In this document: positions 16,440 to 25,393 of the stretch, in pieces
How positions within the stretch are numbered: the first letter of the stretch is position 1
Layout: the number at the start of each line of letters is the position of its first letter
Assembly (NCBI RefSeq): GCF_005217455.1
Contig: NZ_SZPQ01000043.1
Coordinates: 1 to 38,631, forward strand
Reading direction: 5' to 3'
Length of the DNA stretch: 38,631 bases
Source of the DNA: Martelella alba
GTDB lineage: Bacteria; Pseudomonadota; Gammaproteobacteria; Enterobacterales; Enterobacteriaceae
The notes under the pieces: generated by a model
What the model was told of the DNA's origin: nothing
Seen by the model: only the letters and a program-made list of their open reading frames with translations
Databases searched by the model: none
Translations under genes and position numbers: made by a program

Positions 16440-16970
16440 ATGGCGACTATTGGTATTTTCTTTGGCACCGATACCGGGAAAACCCGCAAAATTGCCAAAA
16501 TGATTCACAACAAGCTGGGTGAGGCGGCTGATGCGCCCGTTAATATTAATCGCGCCACATTGGAGGCATTTCTCGCTTATCCGGCGCTGGTGTTGGGTAC
16601 CCCGACCCTTGGCGACGGTGAATTGCCCGGTATTGCCGCCGGTTGCGAAGACACGTCCTGGCATGAATTTATGGCGCAGCTCGCGGCGGCTGATCTGGCT
16701 GGAAAAACCGTAGCGTTGTTCGGTCTTGGCGATCAGCAAGGCTACCCGGATACCTTCGCCGATGCCTTGCGTCCTTTATATGATACGCTGAAAGATCGCG
16801 GCGCGACCCTGGTGGGGCAATGGCCCAGTGAAGGGTATGAATTCACCGCCTCAAAGGCGTTGGAGGCGGATCAGTTCGTGGGCTTGGTGTTGGATCAGGA
16901 TAATCAGTATGATCTGACGGAAACCCGTGTGGATCAGTGGCTGGATATGGTCAAACCCGCCCTGGCGTAA
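16440..16970 (+). CDS. nifF: NifF, flavodoxin electron donor to nitrogenase reductase
   Basis: A 176-residue flavodoxin that carries electrons from NifJ to NifH. The FMN phosphate loop FGTDTGKTRKIAK lies at residues 8-20. Further FMN contacts appear in GTPTLGDGELPG and FGLGDQQGYPDTF. The start has AGGAG eight bases upstream; an upstream extension of the open frame lies inside the promoter and is not coding. It is transcribed opposite to the flanking nif operons, as in Klebsiella, and converges on nifM with only 16 bases between the stops. A GC-rich hairpin there should end its transcript. Confidence 0.96.
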   Translation: MATIGIFFGTDTGKTRKIAKMIHNKLGEAADAPVNINRATLEAFLAYPALVLGTPTLGDGELPGIAAGCEDTSWHEFMAQLAAADLAGKTVALFGLGDQQGYPDTFADALRPLYDTLKDRGATLVGQWPSEGYEFTASKALEADQFVGLVLDQDNQYDLTETRVDQWLDMVKPALA

Positions 16971-16976
16971 CGGACG

Positions 16977-16998
16977 GGCCCCTGCGTTAGCGGGGGCC
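16977..16998 (+). terminator. Rho-independent terminator of nifF
   Basis: A 9-bp stem (GGCCCCTGC with GCGGGGGCC, one G-T pair) and a GTTA loop are followed by GTTTTCTT. The 3' arm and loop lie inside the end of nifM, and the loop holds the nifM stop codon. Confidence 0.75.
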
Positions 16999-17802
16999 GT
17001 TTTCTTCCTGCCGGTCCGCGTCGGCCATAAGCGATGTCAGCCATTGCCGCTGGCGTTGTTTTTGTTGTTGCCGCCACACATATTCCCGTGCTTTGGGCAA
17101 GGCGTCATCCAACGCCATCGGCGCCGGCGGGCGTATGCCTTCGCAGCGGAGCAGATGCCAGCCGAGGGCGGTCTCGATAGGGGCGGAGAGGGTGTTTTCC
17201 CCCAGTTCAAAGAGCGCGGCGTCCAGCTCCGGGTAAAGCAAACCGCGGCTGACCCAACCCAGCCGTCCGCCCTCCAGCGCGCTGGGGCAATGGGAATAAC
17301 GCTGCGCCGCCTGGGCGAAGGCGTCGGAGGATGCCGCCGCTTCCCGGCGCAATCGCAGCATCTGGCGATAGGCGTCATCGCGATCCTGTTCCACGGTGAG
17401 CAGGATATGGCGGGTCAGGCGCTGCTCGGGGCGCATGAAGTACTGTTGATGCTTATTATACCACGCCATGACCGTCAACGCGTCGGGGGGCGGAACCTGT
17501 TCGGCGATAAGGGTAAATTGGCATTCCAACCGGGCATGGTGCCTGATAATCGCCTGACGCTCCCGCGCACTGAACCGATCTTCGCCAAGCCCGTCGGCCA
17601 GCGACCGGGCGACTCCGTTGACGACCACTTGCGGCACGGCTTGTCCGCGGGTCGTTTGGATAATGGCCCGCTCAAGTCGCCGTTGCCGCGCCCAGGCCTG
17701 GGAGAAGACGTTTTTCTCGGCCGGGGGGATCGCTTCCGGTTCGCATTGCCAGCGCGTCAGCGCCAGTTGGCGCCGGCCGTAACGTTCCCAGGCGGCGCTC
17801 AT
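16987..17802 (-). CDS. nifM: NifM, peptidyl-prolyl isomerase needed for NifH maturation
   Basis: NifM helps the Fe protein fold into an active form. The protein has 271 residues. The N-terminal half is SurA-like and helical, and a parvulin-type isomerase domain spans about 124-225, with RHILL, YSHCPSALEGGRLGWVSRG and ALGWHLLRCEG. It is the last gene of the nifUSVWZM operon and overlaps the nifZ stop by four bases (ATGA). Its 3' end is shared with the nifF terminator, so the two convergent transcripts overlap there. No deviation from the Klebsiella pattern is visible. Confidence 0.93.
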   Translation of the reverse strand: MSAAWERYGRRQLALTRWQCEPEAIPPAEKNVFSQAWARQRRLERAIIQTTRGQAVPQVVVNGVARSLADGLGEDRFSARERQAIIRHHARLECQFTLIAEQVPPPDALTVMAWYNKHQQYFMRPEQRLTRHILLTVEQDRDDAYRQMLRLRREAAASSDAFAQAAQRYSHCPSALEGGRLGWVSRGLLYPELDAALFELGENTLSAPIETALGWHLLRCEGIRPPAPMALDDALPKAREYVWRQQQKQRQRQWLTSLMADADRQEENGPR

Positions 17803-18242
17803 TGGTCCTCCTCAAGCAGACGCAGGGCAAACGCGGGCGTCAAATAGTGGCGCCCGGAGAAGGTGACAATGTAACTATTCCCGTCCGAACCCTGATCGGT
17901 GGCCTCAATGCGGCCGGTCTGTCCCGCTTGGATAAGCACCGCGCCATTAACCGACAGGGCATGACGGTTGGCGACGACGTCGCCATACTGAAAACACCCG
18001 GCATCCCAAGGGCTGGTGGCCGGTATCAGTTCCTGGGCGCGACAACCGATCACCCGATCCTGCGCCAGGAAATGCACGTGGTAAATCACCTGATCCATGA
18101 GAAACAGACCCCATTCGCGCACAAAACCGACGCTGCCCCGACGCACCAGTAAATCTCCCCGTGCGTAACCAGGCAGGGTGCCGTCGTTACGGATGGCGCG
18201 AGTCACCCGTACCTCATCGCCCTCCCGGTATTCCGGTGTCAT
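17799..18242 (-). CDS. nifZ: NifZ, nitrogenase P-cluster assembly protein
   Basis: NifZ helps form the second P-cluster of the MoFe protein. The 147-residue protein begins MTPEYREGDEVRVTRAIRNDG and has the beta-rich pattern of the family: GDLLVRRGSVGFVREWGLFLMDQVIYHVHFL in the middle and a second, similar barrel toward the end. The chosen start overlaps the nifW stop by four bases; a longer frame upstream would run into nifW and is not supported. It lies between nifW and nifM in one tightly packed operon. Confidence 0.92.
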   Translation of the reverse strand: MTPEYREGDEVRVTRAIRNDGTLPGYARGDLLVRRGSVGFVREWGLFLMDQVIYHVHFLAQDRVIGCRAQELIPATSPWDAGCFQYGDVVANRHALSVNGAVLIQAGQTGRIEATDQGSDGNSYIVTFSGRHYLTPAFALRLLEEDQ

Positions 18243-18496
18243 GCTTCGCCTCCCCGCGTTTGCCGCTGATAGCTCTCCGCCAGCAAGCGGCGGGCGAGCA
18301 GCCATGGGGCGCGCGGATCGTCTTCCAGAAGATTGCGCAACGGCACATCGTCGCGCAAACGGCGGTGGAATTCGTTCAGTACCGGCAGACAGCGGCGGCG
18401 CAACGTTTGCGGCTCATAGCCCACCGCGAAGAATTCGAAAAACGACTCGGCGGAGTCCAGCCCCTCCACGCCGGGTATTTGATAAAACCACTCCAT
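18239..18496 (-). CDS. nifW: NifW, nitrogenase-stabilising/protective protein
   Basis: A small protein of 85 residues implicated in maturation or protection of the MoFe protein. The family pattern is clear: MEWFYQIPGVEGLDSAESFFEFFAVGYEP followed by the basic RRRCLPVLNEFHRRL and an acidic-to-basic C-terminal helix. It lies three bases after the nifV stop and overlaps the nifZ start by four bases, so translation through nifV-W-Z-M is probably coupled. It is at the short end of the family, as is usual in enterobacteria. Confidence 0.93.
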   Translation of the reverse strand: MEWFYQIPGVEGLDSAESFFEFFAVGYEPQTLRRRCLPVLNEFHRRLRDDVPLRNLLEDDPRAPWLLARRLLAESYQRQTRGGEA

Positions 18497-18499
18497 ATC

Positions 18500-19642
18500 T
18501 CAACTCCCCGTCGCTTGCGCCGATGCACCGCACAGGGCATCGTAGATGGCGATCAGTTCGTCGTTGAGCGGGTTGCGTTTGCCGCTTTCCGCAAAACGGC
18601 GAATGGCCGGTAGCAAGGCATCAATTTGCCAGGCGTCGAGGCGATATCCCATACTGGCGAAAACACCGTCCACCGCCTGCCTGCCGGAATGCTTGCCGAG
18701 CACCAGGCGATATTCCCGGCCGACAAGGGCCGGGTCGATTGCCTGATAGCTTTCCCTGTCGCGCAGCAGTGCGGCCACATGCACTCCCGATTCATGGGTA
18801 AACACCCTCTCGCCCACCAACGGCTGTTGTAGGTCGATAGGGCGCTGCGCCGCGTCGGAAACTCGCCGGCACAGCGCCGGCAATTGGGTGAAATCCACGT
18901 TGCATTCCATGCCGAGGCAAAGCGTCAGGCTGAGCGCCACGGTTTCCAGCGCCGCATTGCCGGCGCGCTCCCCCAGCCCCAATACGGTGGTATTCACGCT
19001 GCTGGCCCCGGCCCGCACCGCCGCCAGCGTATTCGCCGTGGCAAGCCCCAGATCGTTGTGCGCATGCATTTCTATTTCGCCGGGCCAGTATTCGCGCAAT
19101 GCGGTCAGGCGTTCCACGGTGCCGAACGGGTCAAGCAAACCGAGCGTATCGGCGTAGCGCAGCCGCTGAGCGCCGGCGCGCAGGGCGACGGCGGCCAATT
19201 GGCGCAACGTGCCGTCGTCCGCGCGCGAAGCGTCTTCGCACCCGACGCAGACATGCATACCGTGTCCGCGGGCCTGGACAATTTGCGTTTCCAGGCGATC
19301 GAGCAGAACCGGCAAGGGTTCGCGCAATTTGTAGCGGCGCAGTGTGTCCGACGCCGGAATGGAAATATCGACCCAATCCATACCCAAATCCGCGCTCTGC
19401 CGAATCTCTTCGGCGTTCATCCGGCACCAGCTCATCAGCGTGGCGGCCGGCAAGTGACGGCGTATCATGGCGATCCGCACCCGCTCTTCCTCGCCCATGG
19501 CCGGCGTTCCCACTTCCATGGCGCCCACGCCGGCCTCAAACAGGGCTTCGGCAATCGCCAGCTTCTCACTGGCGCGAAATGCCACGCCGGGACCCTGCTC
19601 GCCGTCCCTGAGCGTCGTGTCGTTGATAAGCACTCCTGGCAT
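18500..19642 (-). CDS. nifV: NifV, homocitrate synthase
   Basis: It condenses acetyl-CoA and 2-oxoglutarate to give homocitrate, the organic ligand of FeMo-co. The protein has 380 residues. The metal and substrate motifs of the isopropylmalate/homocitrate synthase family are present: [16 protein letters not shown] at the start, [13 protein letters not shown] near 195 and GLGERAGNA after it. [13 protein letters not shown] and GKHSGRQAV follow in the C-terminal part. The start at [10 protein letters not shown] was chosen because it gives the family's N-terminus; the open frame upstream overlaps the end of nifS. It is separated from nifS by 13 bases in the nifUSVWZM operon. Confidence 0.95.
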   Translation of the reverse strand: MPGVLINDTTLRDGEQGPGVAFRASEKLAIAEALFEAGVGAMEVGTPAMGEEERVRIAMIRRHLPAATLMSWCRMNAEEIRQSADLGMDWVDISIPASDTLRRYKLREPLPVLLDRLETQIVQARGHGMHVCVGCEDASRADDGTLRQLAAVALRAGAQRLRYADTLGLLDPFGTVERLTALREYWPGEIEMHAHNDLGLATANTLAAVRAGASSVNTTVLGLGERAGNAALETVALSLTLCLGMECNVDFTQLPALCRRVSDAAQRPIDLQQPLVGERVFTHESGVHVAALLRDRESYQAIDPALVGREYRLVLGKHSGRQAVDGVFASMGYRLDAWQIDALLPAIRRFAESGKRNPLNDELIAIYDALCGASAQATGS

Positions 19643-19655
19643 CGCCGCCTCCGTC

Positions 19656-20858
19656 TCAACCGTACACGGGTGAAAACGCCGTATCCGCCGCGGCCGGCTT
19701 CCCGTCCCGCCAGTAGGGCGAGAGCGTGCGCAGCCGGGCAATGATGGGCGGTAGGGCGTCAATGACATAGGCTATCTCTTTTTCCCGGGTGTAGCGGGAC
19801 AAGGAGAAGCGGATACTGCCGTGGGCGGCGGTATAGGGAATATCCATCGCCCGCATCACGTGGGACGGCTCCAGGGAGCCCGACGTGCAGGCGCTGCCGC
19901 TGGAAGCGGCGATGCCCACCTGATTGAGCAGCAGTAAAATGGCTTCGCCCTCGATATATTCGAACGCCACATTCAGCGTACCCGGCACACGGGGTTGACG
20001 GCCGCCCATCACCATGATGGAGGGAATGGACTTGACCAGCGCGTCCTGCATGTGATCGCGTAGCCGGGCGATGGATTGCATACCCGGCAAATGGACTTGC
20101 GCCAGTTCGCAGGCGCTGCCCATGCCGACGATGCCGGCCAGGTTCTCCGTACCCGCCCGCCGGCCGCGTTCCTGGTGGCCGCCGCGCAGGAAGGGGCGAA
20201 AGCGCGTGCCGCGACGCAGGTACAGGCAGCCGACGCCTTTCGGCCCATGCAGCTTATGGGCCGAGCAGGACAGCATATCGATGGCCATCCCGGCCACGGC
20301 GATAGGCACCTTGCCCACCGCCTGTACCGCATCGCAATGGAACAGCGCCCCGCAGTCATGGGCCATTTCGGCCAGTTCGGCAATGGGAAATATCACCCCG
20401 GTTTCGTTGTTCGCCCACATGACGCTCACCACGGCGACGCGCTCGCTGAGGGCCCGCCGATACTGTTCCCTATCCAGCGCGCCTTCCGGGCTGACCGCGA
20501 TGCGGTGGATAACATATCCCTGCCGCTCGAGATGCTCGCAAACAGCCAGGGTGGCGGGGTGTTCCACCGCCGTGGTGATGATTTCCCGGCGTTCCGGCAT
20601 AAGGGCGATGGCCGACAACAAGGCGGTGGAGGTTGCCTCCGTCGCGCAGGAAGTGAAAATGATCTCGCTGGCGCGCTCGGCGCCGAACAGCGAGGCCACC
20701 TGCTCGCGGGCGCGCTCCAGCGCGGCACGGCACGGCGCGCCGAAATCATGGATGGAGGAGGAATTGCCGTAATGTTCGGTCAGAAATGGCATCATGGCTT
20801 CCAGCACCATCGGGTCGATGCGGGTAGTGGCGTTATTATCCAGATAAATCTGTTTCAT
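19656..20858 (-). CDS. nifS: NifS, cysteine desulfurase
   Basis: This PLP enzyme takes sulfur from cysteine and passes it to NifU for Fe-S cluster assembly. The protein has 400 residues. The PLP lysine is Lys202 in [12 protein letters not shown], and the active-site Cys324 lies in [15 protein letters not shown]. Two ATG codons stand side by side. The second, at 20858, lies six bases from the GGGGAG box and matches the family's [11 protein letters not shown] start, so it is preferred. It forms a sulfur-transfer pair with NifU, which ends 33 bases upstream. Confidence 0.96.
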   Translation of the reverse strand: MKQIYLDNNATTRIDPMVLEAMMPFLTEHYGNSSSIHDFGAPCRAALERAREQVASLFGAERASEIIFTSCATEATSTALLSAIALMPERREIITTAVEHPATLAVCEHLERQGYVIHRIAVSPEGALDREQYRRALSERVAVVSVMWANNETGVIFPIAELAEMAHDCGALFHCDAVQAVGKVPIAVAGMAIDMLSCSAHKLHGPKGVGCLYLRRGTRFRPFLRGGHQERGRRAGTENLAGIVGMGSACELAQVHLPGMQSIARLRDHMQDALVKSIPSIMVMGGRQPRVPGTLNVAFEYIEGEAILLLLNQVGIAASSGSACTSGSLEPSHVMRAMDIPYTAAHGSIRFSLSRYTREKEIAYVIDALPPIIARLRTLSPYWRDGKPAAADTAFSPVYG

Positions 20859-20891
20859 CATTGTCTCCCCCTTTCGGATAGATAGGCGCCC

Positions 20892-21716
20892 TTAGGCCGC
20901 CACGACTTCCATATAACAGCCGATCCGCTCCATCAGCTTTTGTTGCAGCCAGGCCAGGGTCATGTCCGTCATCATGCAGCCGCTGCAACTGCCGGACAGG
21001 CCCACGGTGACCCGATGCGCGGCGACGCCAATGAGTTGCATATCGCCGCCGTCGGCCTGAATGTGCGGACGCAGTTCCGCGATGGCATCGACCACCTCTT
21101 GCCAATGGGGCGATTGTTCCCCGGCCGCTTTGGCCGGGACGGCGGGCCGTTCGGCCAAAATATCCGCCAGCGCCAGCTCGATTTGCTCATGGCAGGCGGT
21201 GCAGCCTCCGCCGGCCTTGGTGTAGTTGATAACATCTTCCAGCGTGGTCAGCCCGTTGGCCAGCACGGCGCGGCGGATTTGACCTTCATCGACGCCAAAG
21301 CATTTGCAGATGAGCTTGCCTTCCTCATGCTGGGCGTCGGGCGCTTCGCCCCGGTAATTGGCGATGGCGGCGCGCAGCGCCTCATGACCCATAACGGAGC
21401 AATGCATTTTTTGCGGCGGCAGACCGTCGAGGTAATCGACGATTTGTTGATTGGTGACCTGTTCGGCTTCCTTCAGGGTGCGGCCGATGATGAGTTCCGT
21501 CAGCGCGGAAGAAGACGCGATGGCGCTGCCGCAGCCGAAAGTCTGGAATCCCGCCTCGAGAATGGTTTCGCTTTGCGGATCGACTTTCAGCATCAGCCGT
21601 AATGCATCGCCGCAGCTCAACGAGCCCACATCGCCAATCGCATTGGCATCAGCCACCACCCGGGCGTTTCGGGGGTTAAAAAAATGGTCTTTCACTTTCT
21701 CGGAATAATTCCACAT
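20892..21716 (-). CDS. nifU: NifU, Fe-S cluster scaffold protein
   Basis: NifU builds [2Fe-2S] and [4Fe-4S] clusters for nitrogenase. All three domains are present in 274 residues: an IscU-like domain with Cys35, Cys62 and Cys106; a central domain binding a permanent [2Fe-2S] cluster through Cys137, Cys139, Cys172 and Cys175; and a C-terminal Nfu-type domain with the CSGC pair (Cys244, Cys247). It is the first gene of nifUSVWZM and follows a sigma-54 promoter at 21795-21810 with a NifA site about 118 bp upstream of the transcript start. Confidence 0.97.
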   Translation of the reverse strand: MWNYSEKVKDHFFNPRNARVVADANAIGDVGSLSCGDALRLMLKVDPQSETILEAGFQTFGCGSAIASSSALTELIIGRTLKEAEQVTNQQIVDYLDGLPPQKMHCSVMGHEALRAAIANYRGEAPDAQHEEGKLICKCFGVDEGQIRRAVLANGLTTLEDVINYTKAGGGCTACHEQIELALADILAERPAVPAKAAGEQSPHWQEVVDAIAELRPHIQADGGDMQLIGVAAHRVTVGLSGSCSGCMMTDMTLAWLQQKLMERIGCYMEVVAA

Positions 21717-21794
21717 GCTCTCAGCTCCCAGGATTACGACGGAAAGCGCCGGGGCGCTATTGGCCGCTTAATCAACAGCGGGTCATTCAAAGCA

Positions 21795-21810
21795 AGCAAA
21801 TGCGATACCA
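21795..21810 (-). promoter_or_regulatory. Sigma-54 promoter of nifUSVWZM
   Basis: The minus strand reads TGGTATCGCATTTGCT, GG-N10-GC with good -24 and -12 boxes. The predicted start is near 21784, about 68 bases before the nifU ATG. Confidence 0.85.
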
Positions 21811-21894
21811 GGTGATAAAATGCCATCATAACAAAGCATTACTCGCGTTACGTGTTCCGACTCGCCACATTGTGTCGGGGTTTTATGTGAGCTT

Positions 21895-21910
21895 TGTCGC
21901 AGAACCGACA
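21895..21910. promoter_or_regulatory. NifA upstream activator site for nifU
   Basis: TGTCGCAGAACCGACA is a perfect TGT-N10-ACA, centred about 118 bp upstream of the predicted start. It lies just beyond the nifX stop. Read on the other strand it starts TGTCGG, as do the sites of nifE and nifJ. Confidence 0.8.
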
Positions 21911-21924
21911 CAATCTGGCGCGGG

Positions 21925-22389
21925 CTATCGGTCATCCTCGTCCTGCCATTCGCTTTCCAGCATCAATTGCTCAAAACGCTGCGGATCCCGCCGGCGGGCG
22001 CTTTTGCGCTGTTCTTTGTCGTACCAGTAACGCTGGATTTCCTGCAACAAGCCGACGATGGCGGTGTCCGTCGGCACTCGCACGGCGCGCACGCCGATTT
22101 GCAGCAATTCCCGAAAGACGGTTTCGCCGACTTCCACGCAATACAGAGTGACGCAATCCTCCAGCGCCTTGATCCGACAAGCCAGCTTCTCGGATTGATG
22201 CCCGGTCTGTACCGTGAAGTCCGCCACGCGCAGCAAGGTAACCTCGTTTTCCCGAACCCCGTAAATCACCAGGCGCGGTGTTGCGCCGAAATGTTGGTCC
22301 ACATGACGGTAATCGGAGCTGGCGAACGCGACTTTCATGGACCAGGTGCCGGTGCTGATGGTGCTGAACTGGCGATTAACATGTTGCAT
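21925..22389 (-). CDS. nifX: NifX, FeMo-cofactor precursor carrier
   Basis: NifX binds NifB-co or the VK-cluster and moves it during cofactor assembly. The protein has 154 residues. The core NifX/NafY fold is seen in MKVAFASSDYRHVDQHFGATPRLVIYGV, which contains the SDYRHVDQHFG cofactor-binding segment, and in CVTLYCVEVGETVF. The tail is polar and acidic. The start at 22389 has GGAGG six bases upstream and overlaps the end of nifN by 14 bases; the open frame above it has no family support. It is the last gene of the nifENX operon. Confidence 0.93.
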   Translation of the reverse strand: MQHVNRQFSTISTGTWSMKVAFASSDYRHVDQHFGATPRLVIYGVRENEVTLLRVADFTVQTGHQSEKLACRIKALEDCVTLYCVEVGETVFRELLQIGVRAVRVPTDTAIVGLLQEIQRYWYDKEQRKSARRRDPQRFEQLMLESEWQDEDDR

Positions 22390-23761
22390 GCGTATCCTCC
22401 GACGGCGCGGTTTGCGCAAAGACCTGGCGCAGTGGCGAACGATAGGGCGCGGGCGAGTGATGTCGCTCGCGCGTCAGATTGGCCAGCTCAAACAAGGTAT
22501 CCCGCATGCCGGCATATCCCTGGCGTACCCGTCGGAATTCCCCTAATCGATCGTAAACGGGGAACCCGCCGCGGATAAGGGGGATACCGAACTGTTCCGC
22601 CAAATCCGCCGCGTGCGAATTGGCCAGCAGCAGATCCGCCGGCGCCTCGGCCAGCAAGTCCCGCATATCTTCCAAGTCGCCAATCGTCACGCGCTCAACC
22701 GGCAGGTTTTGCAGCCCTGGCTGGCTGACCGGCGCGACCACCGGGCCGGGGCGCAGACCCTGGCTTAAGGCGAAATCGCACCAGGCCGCCAGCAAATCGC
22801 CCTCCGCGGCCAGAGCCAGACCGACATCCTGCAGCCACACATGACAGTCAATCATGGCGTCCTGTAGCTGGCCGCGCTGGCGCGTTATCCAGCTTGGCAC
22901 CTCGCGACCGGAGATCCGCTGCAATTGGTGAATCAGTTGATCGCAATGCTCAAGGGTCATCAGGTGCGGCAAGGAAATGACTTCGCCCCGGCTGCGCTGC
23001 GCCAGCAGACCGGCCGCCCTGGACAGGGACACGCCGATGGCGAAGGTGCACAGGCTTTGCCCCATTTGTTCGATTATGCGCAGCGGCGTGCCGCCCTGGG
23101 TCACGGGGGAAAAATCGCCGTCGGCCAGGTGTCCGTCCAACGACAAGGACAAATCCGGCAGGATGACCGGTTGTAAACCGAATGCCTCCACATAACTGCG
23201 CAGCAGCTCGGTATCGCCCGGCGTCAGCAAATGGCTCAGCAACAGGTTTACGCGGCGGTTACGCAGGCCCGGCTGGGGTTTTACCGGTACCCATTGTTCA
23301 ATAACGCTTTCCAGCACCGCGCTATAGCCATTTTCCAGGGAACCATAGAAGTCCGGCGTGTTGACCGTCAGGATCGCCACGGATTTATGGCGGGGGTGCT
23401 CGGCGCGGAACTGGCGCGCCACGCGGGAAATATCGCTGCCTTGCGCTTCCGACAGACCGGTGCTGAGCAGCACGATGGCTTTGGGATTGTTGCGCTGACA
23501 CAATGTGTCGAGCGCCTTGGCGATATTACCGTCGGCGCCCATCACGGTCGAGGTGGGATCCATGGCCGTGGATTGCAATGGGATCGGATCGTGAAAATGC
23601 TGAATGAAAAAAACCTTGGCGAAGGCACTGCACCCCTGGGCGCCATGCACCAGCGGGATGCTCTGTTCCAGTCCCTGGCTGGCCAGTATCGCCCCCAGCG
23701 GCTGGCCGCTTTTCACCGGACTGACGGCCAGCGGTTTTTTATTGCGGATAATCTCTGCCAT
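22376..23761 (-). CDS. nifN: NifN, beta subunit of the FeMo-cofactor scaffold NifEN
   Basis: With NifE it forms the tetramer on which the NifB-co core is matured to FeMo-co. The protein has 461 residues, equal to Klebsiella NifN. It is a NifK paralogue. Cys44 in HGAQGCSAF aligns with one cluster ligand of NifK, and the long hydrophobic core motifs TSTVMGADGNI and VAILTVNTPDFYGSLENGY are typical. The start MAEIIRNKKPLAV lies 10 bases after the nifE stop; an upstream extension of the frame overlaps nifE and is rejected. It is co-transcribed with nifE and nifX. Confidence 0.96.
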   Translation of the reverse strand: MAEIIRNKKPLAVSPVKSGQPLGAILASQGLEQSIPLVHGAQGCSAFAKVFFIQHFHDPIPLQSTAMDPTSTVMGADGNIAKALDTLCQRNNPKAIVLLSTGLSEAQGSDISRVARQFRAEHPRHKSVAILTVNTPDFYGSLENGYSAVLESVIEQWVPVKPQPGLRNRRVNLLLSHLLTPGDTELLRSYVEAFGLQPVILPDLSLSLDGHLADGDFSPVTQGGTPLRIIEQMGQSLCTFAIGVSLSRAAGLLAQRSRGEVISLPHLMTLEHCDQLIHQLQRISGREVPSWITRQRGQLQDAMIDCHVWLQDVGLALAAEGDLLAAWCDFALSQGLRPGPVVAPVSQPGLQNLPVERVTIGDLEDMRDLLAEAPADLLLANSHAADLAEQFGIPLIRGGFPVYDRLGEFRRVRQGYAGMRDTLFELANLTRERHHSPAPYRSPLRQVFAQTAPSEDTHATC

Positions 23762-23771
23762 TGCGTGTTCC

Positions 23772-25145
23772 TTATTGCCAGGGGGCGGACGAACGGGTTT
23801 GCGGCCAGATGGGGCTTGCCATGGTCTGCCACAACAGCTTCGCCAGGGTGACGATGCCGCGATAACCGGCAAAGGCGTGTTCGCGCTCCTGATTGATATC
23901 AAGAAAGGGCAACCGGGCCTTATAGGCGGTATACATATTGCGCCCGCCGGCAATCATCAGGTCCGCCTGGTAACGGTAGGCCACATCCAGCAAAGTGCGC
24001 GCGTTGCCTTCTTCCAGCATCAGCGCGTCCTCGCCCATCAGTTCGCGGATGCGCTGCTTATCTTCCTCGGTGGATTTTCGCGTCCCGGTCGCCACTACCG
24101 TCATGCCCAGATCCTGCAACGCCGAGACCACCGACCAGGATTTCACCCCGCCGGTATACAGCAACACCTTGCGCCCGCGCAGTTTTTCCCGCCAGGGGGC
24201 CAAAGCCCGGTTCGTCGCCGATTCTTCCCGGGCGATAACTTGCTCGGCGCGCGCCATCAGGTCCGGATCGCCGAGCAGCGCCGCCAATTGACGCAATGCG
24301 TCGGAGGTGGCGCGCACGCCATAAAAGCTGCCTTCGAACCAGGGTATGCCATAACGCTGCTCCAGCGCGCGGGCGACATTGATGAGCGCCCGGGAACACA
24401 CCAGCATATTGGCCTGGGCGCGATGCAGGGTCTGGATTTCGGCGAAGCGGCCGTCCCCCGATAAGCTGCCCAGGACGCGGATGCCCAATTCATCCAGCAG
24501 GGGTTGGACATGCCAGAACTCGCCGGCGATATTGTATTCGCCGATAAGGCCGATGCTGTGGCGGTGCTCGGGGGGGAAGGGCGAATCTTCCGGCCAGGGC
24601 GCCGGTTCGCGTTTGCCGATGACCTGCTTGACCATCACCTCCCCGGCCAGACGGTTGCCGAGATTTTTGCTGCCGTAAAACCCCGCCGCATCCACGGCAA
24701 TCACCGGCACGCCCGTGGCGGTTTCCGCCGCGCGGCACACCGCGTCGATATCATCGCCTTCCATGGCGGGAACGCAGGTGTTGTAAATGAACACGGCCGC
24801 CGGCCGGTAGCGGTTGACGATATGGCGCACCGCATGGAACAGCCGGCGTTCGCCGCGGCCCATAATAACGTCCTGCTCGCTAAGGTCGGTGGTCAGACCG
24901 AGGCGGTTAATGGTCGGGCCGGCGCTGAGGCTGCCGCGATTATCCCAGGAGCTCCCCGCGCAGCCGATAGGGCCGTGTACCAGATGGGCGACATCGGCGA
25001 TGGGCAGTAAGGTAATCTGCGCGCCATCGAAAGCGCAGCCACCTGCCGTCGCACCGGGCTTCGGCGCGCTACAGCCGGATTTCTGCTTGCGGTTGTGTTC
25101 GCAGGCGGGTTCATCAAGTAGCGCCAGAATCTCATTTCCCTTCAT
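23772..25145 (-). CDS. nifE: NifE, alpha subunit of the FeMo-cofactor scaffold NifEN
   Basis: A NifD paralogue of 457 residues that works with NifN in cofactor maturation. Cluster-ligand cysteines are present at Cys37 (GGCAFDGA), Cys62 ([15 protein letters not shown]) and Cys124 ([12 protein letters not shown]). Further family motifs are [26 protein letters not shown] and [23 protein letters not shown] about nine bases before the ATG supports the start. It heads the nifENX operon, which has its own sigma-54 promoter at 25190-25205, an IHF site and a NifA site. Confidence 0.96.
   Translation of the reverse strand: MKGNEILALLDEPACEHNRKQKSGCSAPKPGATAGGCAFDGAQITLLPIADVAHLVHGPIGCAGSSWDNRGSLSAGPTINRLGLTTDLSEQDVIMGRGERRLFHAVRHIVNRYRPAAVFIYNTCVPAMEGDDIDAVCRAAETATGVPVIAVDAAGFYGSKNLGNRLAGEVMVKQVIGKREPAPWPEDSPFPPEHRHSIGLIGEYNIAGEFWHVQPLLDELGIRVLGSLSGDGRFAEIQTLHRAQANMLVCSRALINVARALEQRYGIPWFEGSFYGVRATSDALRQLAALLGDPDLMARAEQVIAREESATNRALAPWREKLRGRKVLLYTGGVKSWSVVSALQDLGMTVVATGTRKSTEEDKQRIRELMGEDALMLEEGNARTLLDVAYRYQADLMIAGGRNMYTAYKARLPFLDINQEREHAFAGYRGIVTLAKLLWQTMASPIWPQTRSSAPWQ
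24574..24581 (+). other. KOPS octamer GGGAAGGG
   Basis: This matches GGGNAGGG and points toward dif. It lies on the non-coding strand of nifE. Confidence 0.45.
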
Positions 25146-25189
25146 AACGACCTCATAGACTGGTTAGGGATGGGGGACATAACCAAATG

Positions 25190-25205
25190 TGCAAATTGCG
25201 GTCCA
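25190..25205 (-). promoter_or_regulatory. Sigma-54 promoter of nifENX
   Basis: The minus strand reads TGGACCGCAATTTGCA, GG-N10-GC. The predicted start is near 25179, about 34 bases before the nifE ATG. Confidence 0.8.
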
Positions 25206-25209
25206 AAAA

Positions 25210-25222
25210 TAACCCATTGATT
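25210..25222. promoter_or_regulatory. IHF site in the nifE promoter
   Basis: TAACCCATTGATT is a perfect match to YAANNNNTTGATW, the reverse of the IHF consensus WATCAANNNNTTR. It lies between the sigma-54 promoter and the NifA site. Confidence 0.65.
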
Positions 25223-25238
25223 TTACTGAAAAACAGAA

Positions 25239-25254
25239 TGTCGGCTTTACGACA
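25239..25254. promoter_or_regulatory. NifA upstream activator site for nifE
   Basis: TGTCGGCTTTACGACA is a perfect TGT-N10-ACA, centred only about 67 bp upstream of the predicted start. That is closer than at the other nif promoters in the window. Confidence 0.75.
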
Positions 25255-25345
25255 AAGCGAACAAAGGCGCCACGGGCGCAAGACAAGTGACGCTCGAACA
25301 GGGTATGTTCCGGCGGGGGGATTCGGGGAAGGCCAACGCGTGTGT

Positions 25346-25374
25346 CGCCGACCCCGCCGGCGGGGGGATCGGCG
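25346..25374 (-). terminator. GC-rich hairpin after nifY
   Basis: CGCCGA (25346-25351) pairs with TCGGCG (25369-25374) around an inner CCCCGCC/GGCGGGG palindrome. It is 20 bases beyond the nifY stop. No T-run follows on the minus strand, so termination efficiency is uncertain. Confidence 0.4.
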
Positions 25375-25393
25375 CGGGGGGGCGGGGGCGGTC

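Noticed and set aside
17863-17875. matS-like GTGACAATGTAAC in nifZ
   Set aside because: One mismatch in a constant position; only perfect sites were counted.
21853-21869. Second NifA site near nifU
   Set aside because: TGT and ACA are 11 bases apart rather than 10; the perfect site at 21895-21910 explains the promoter.
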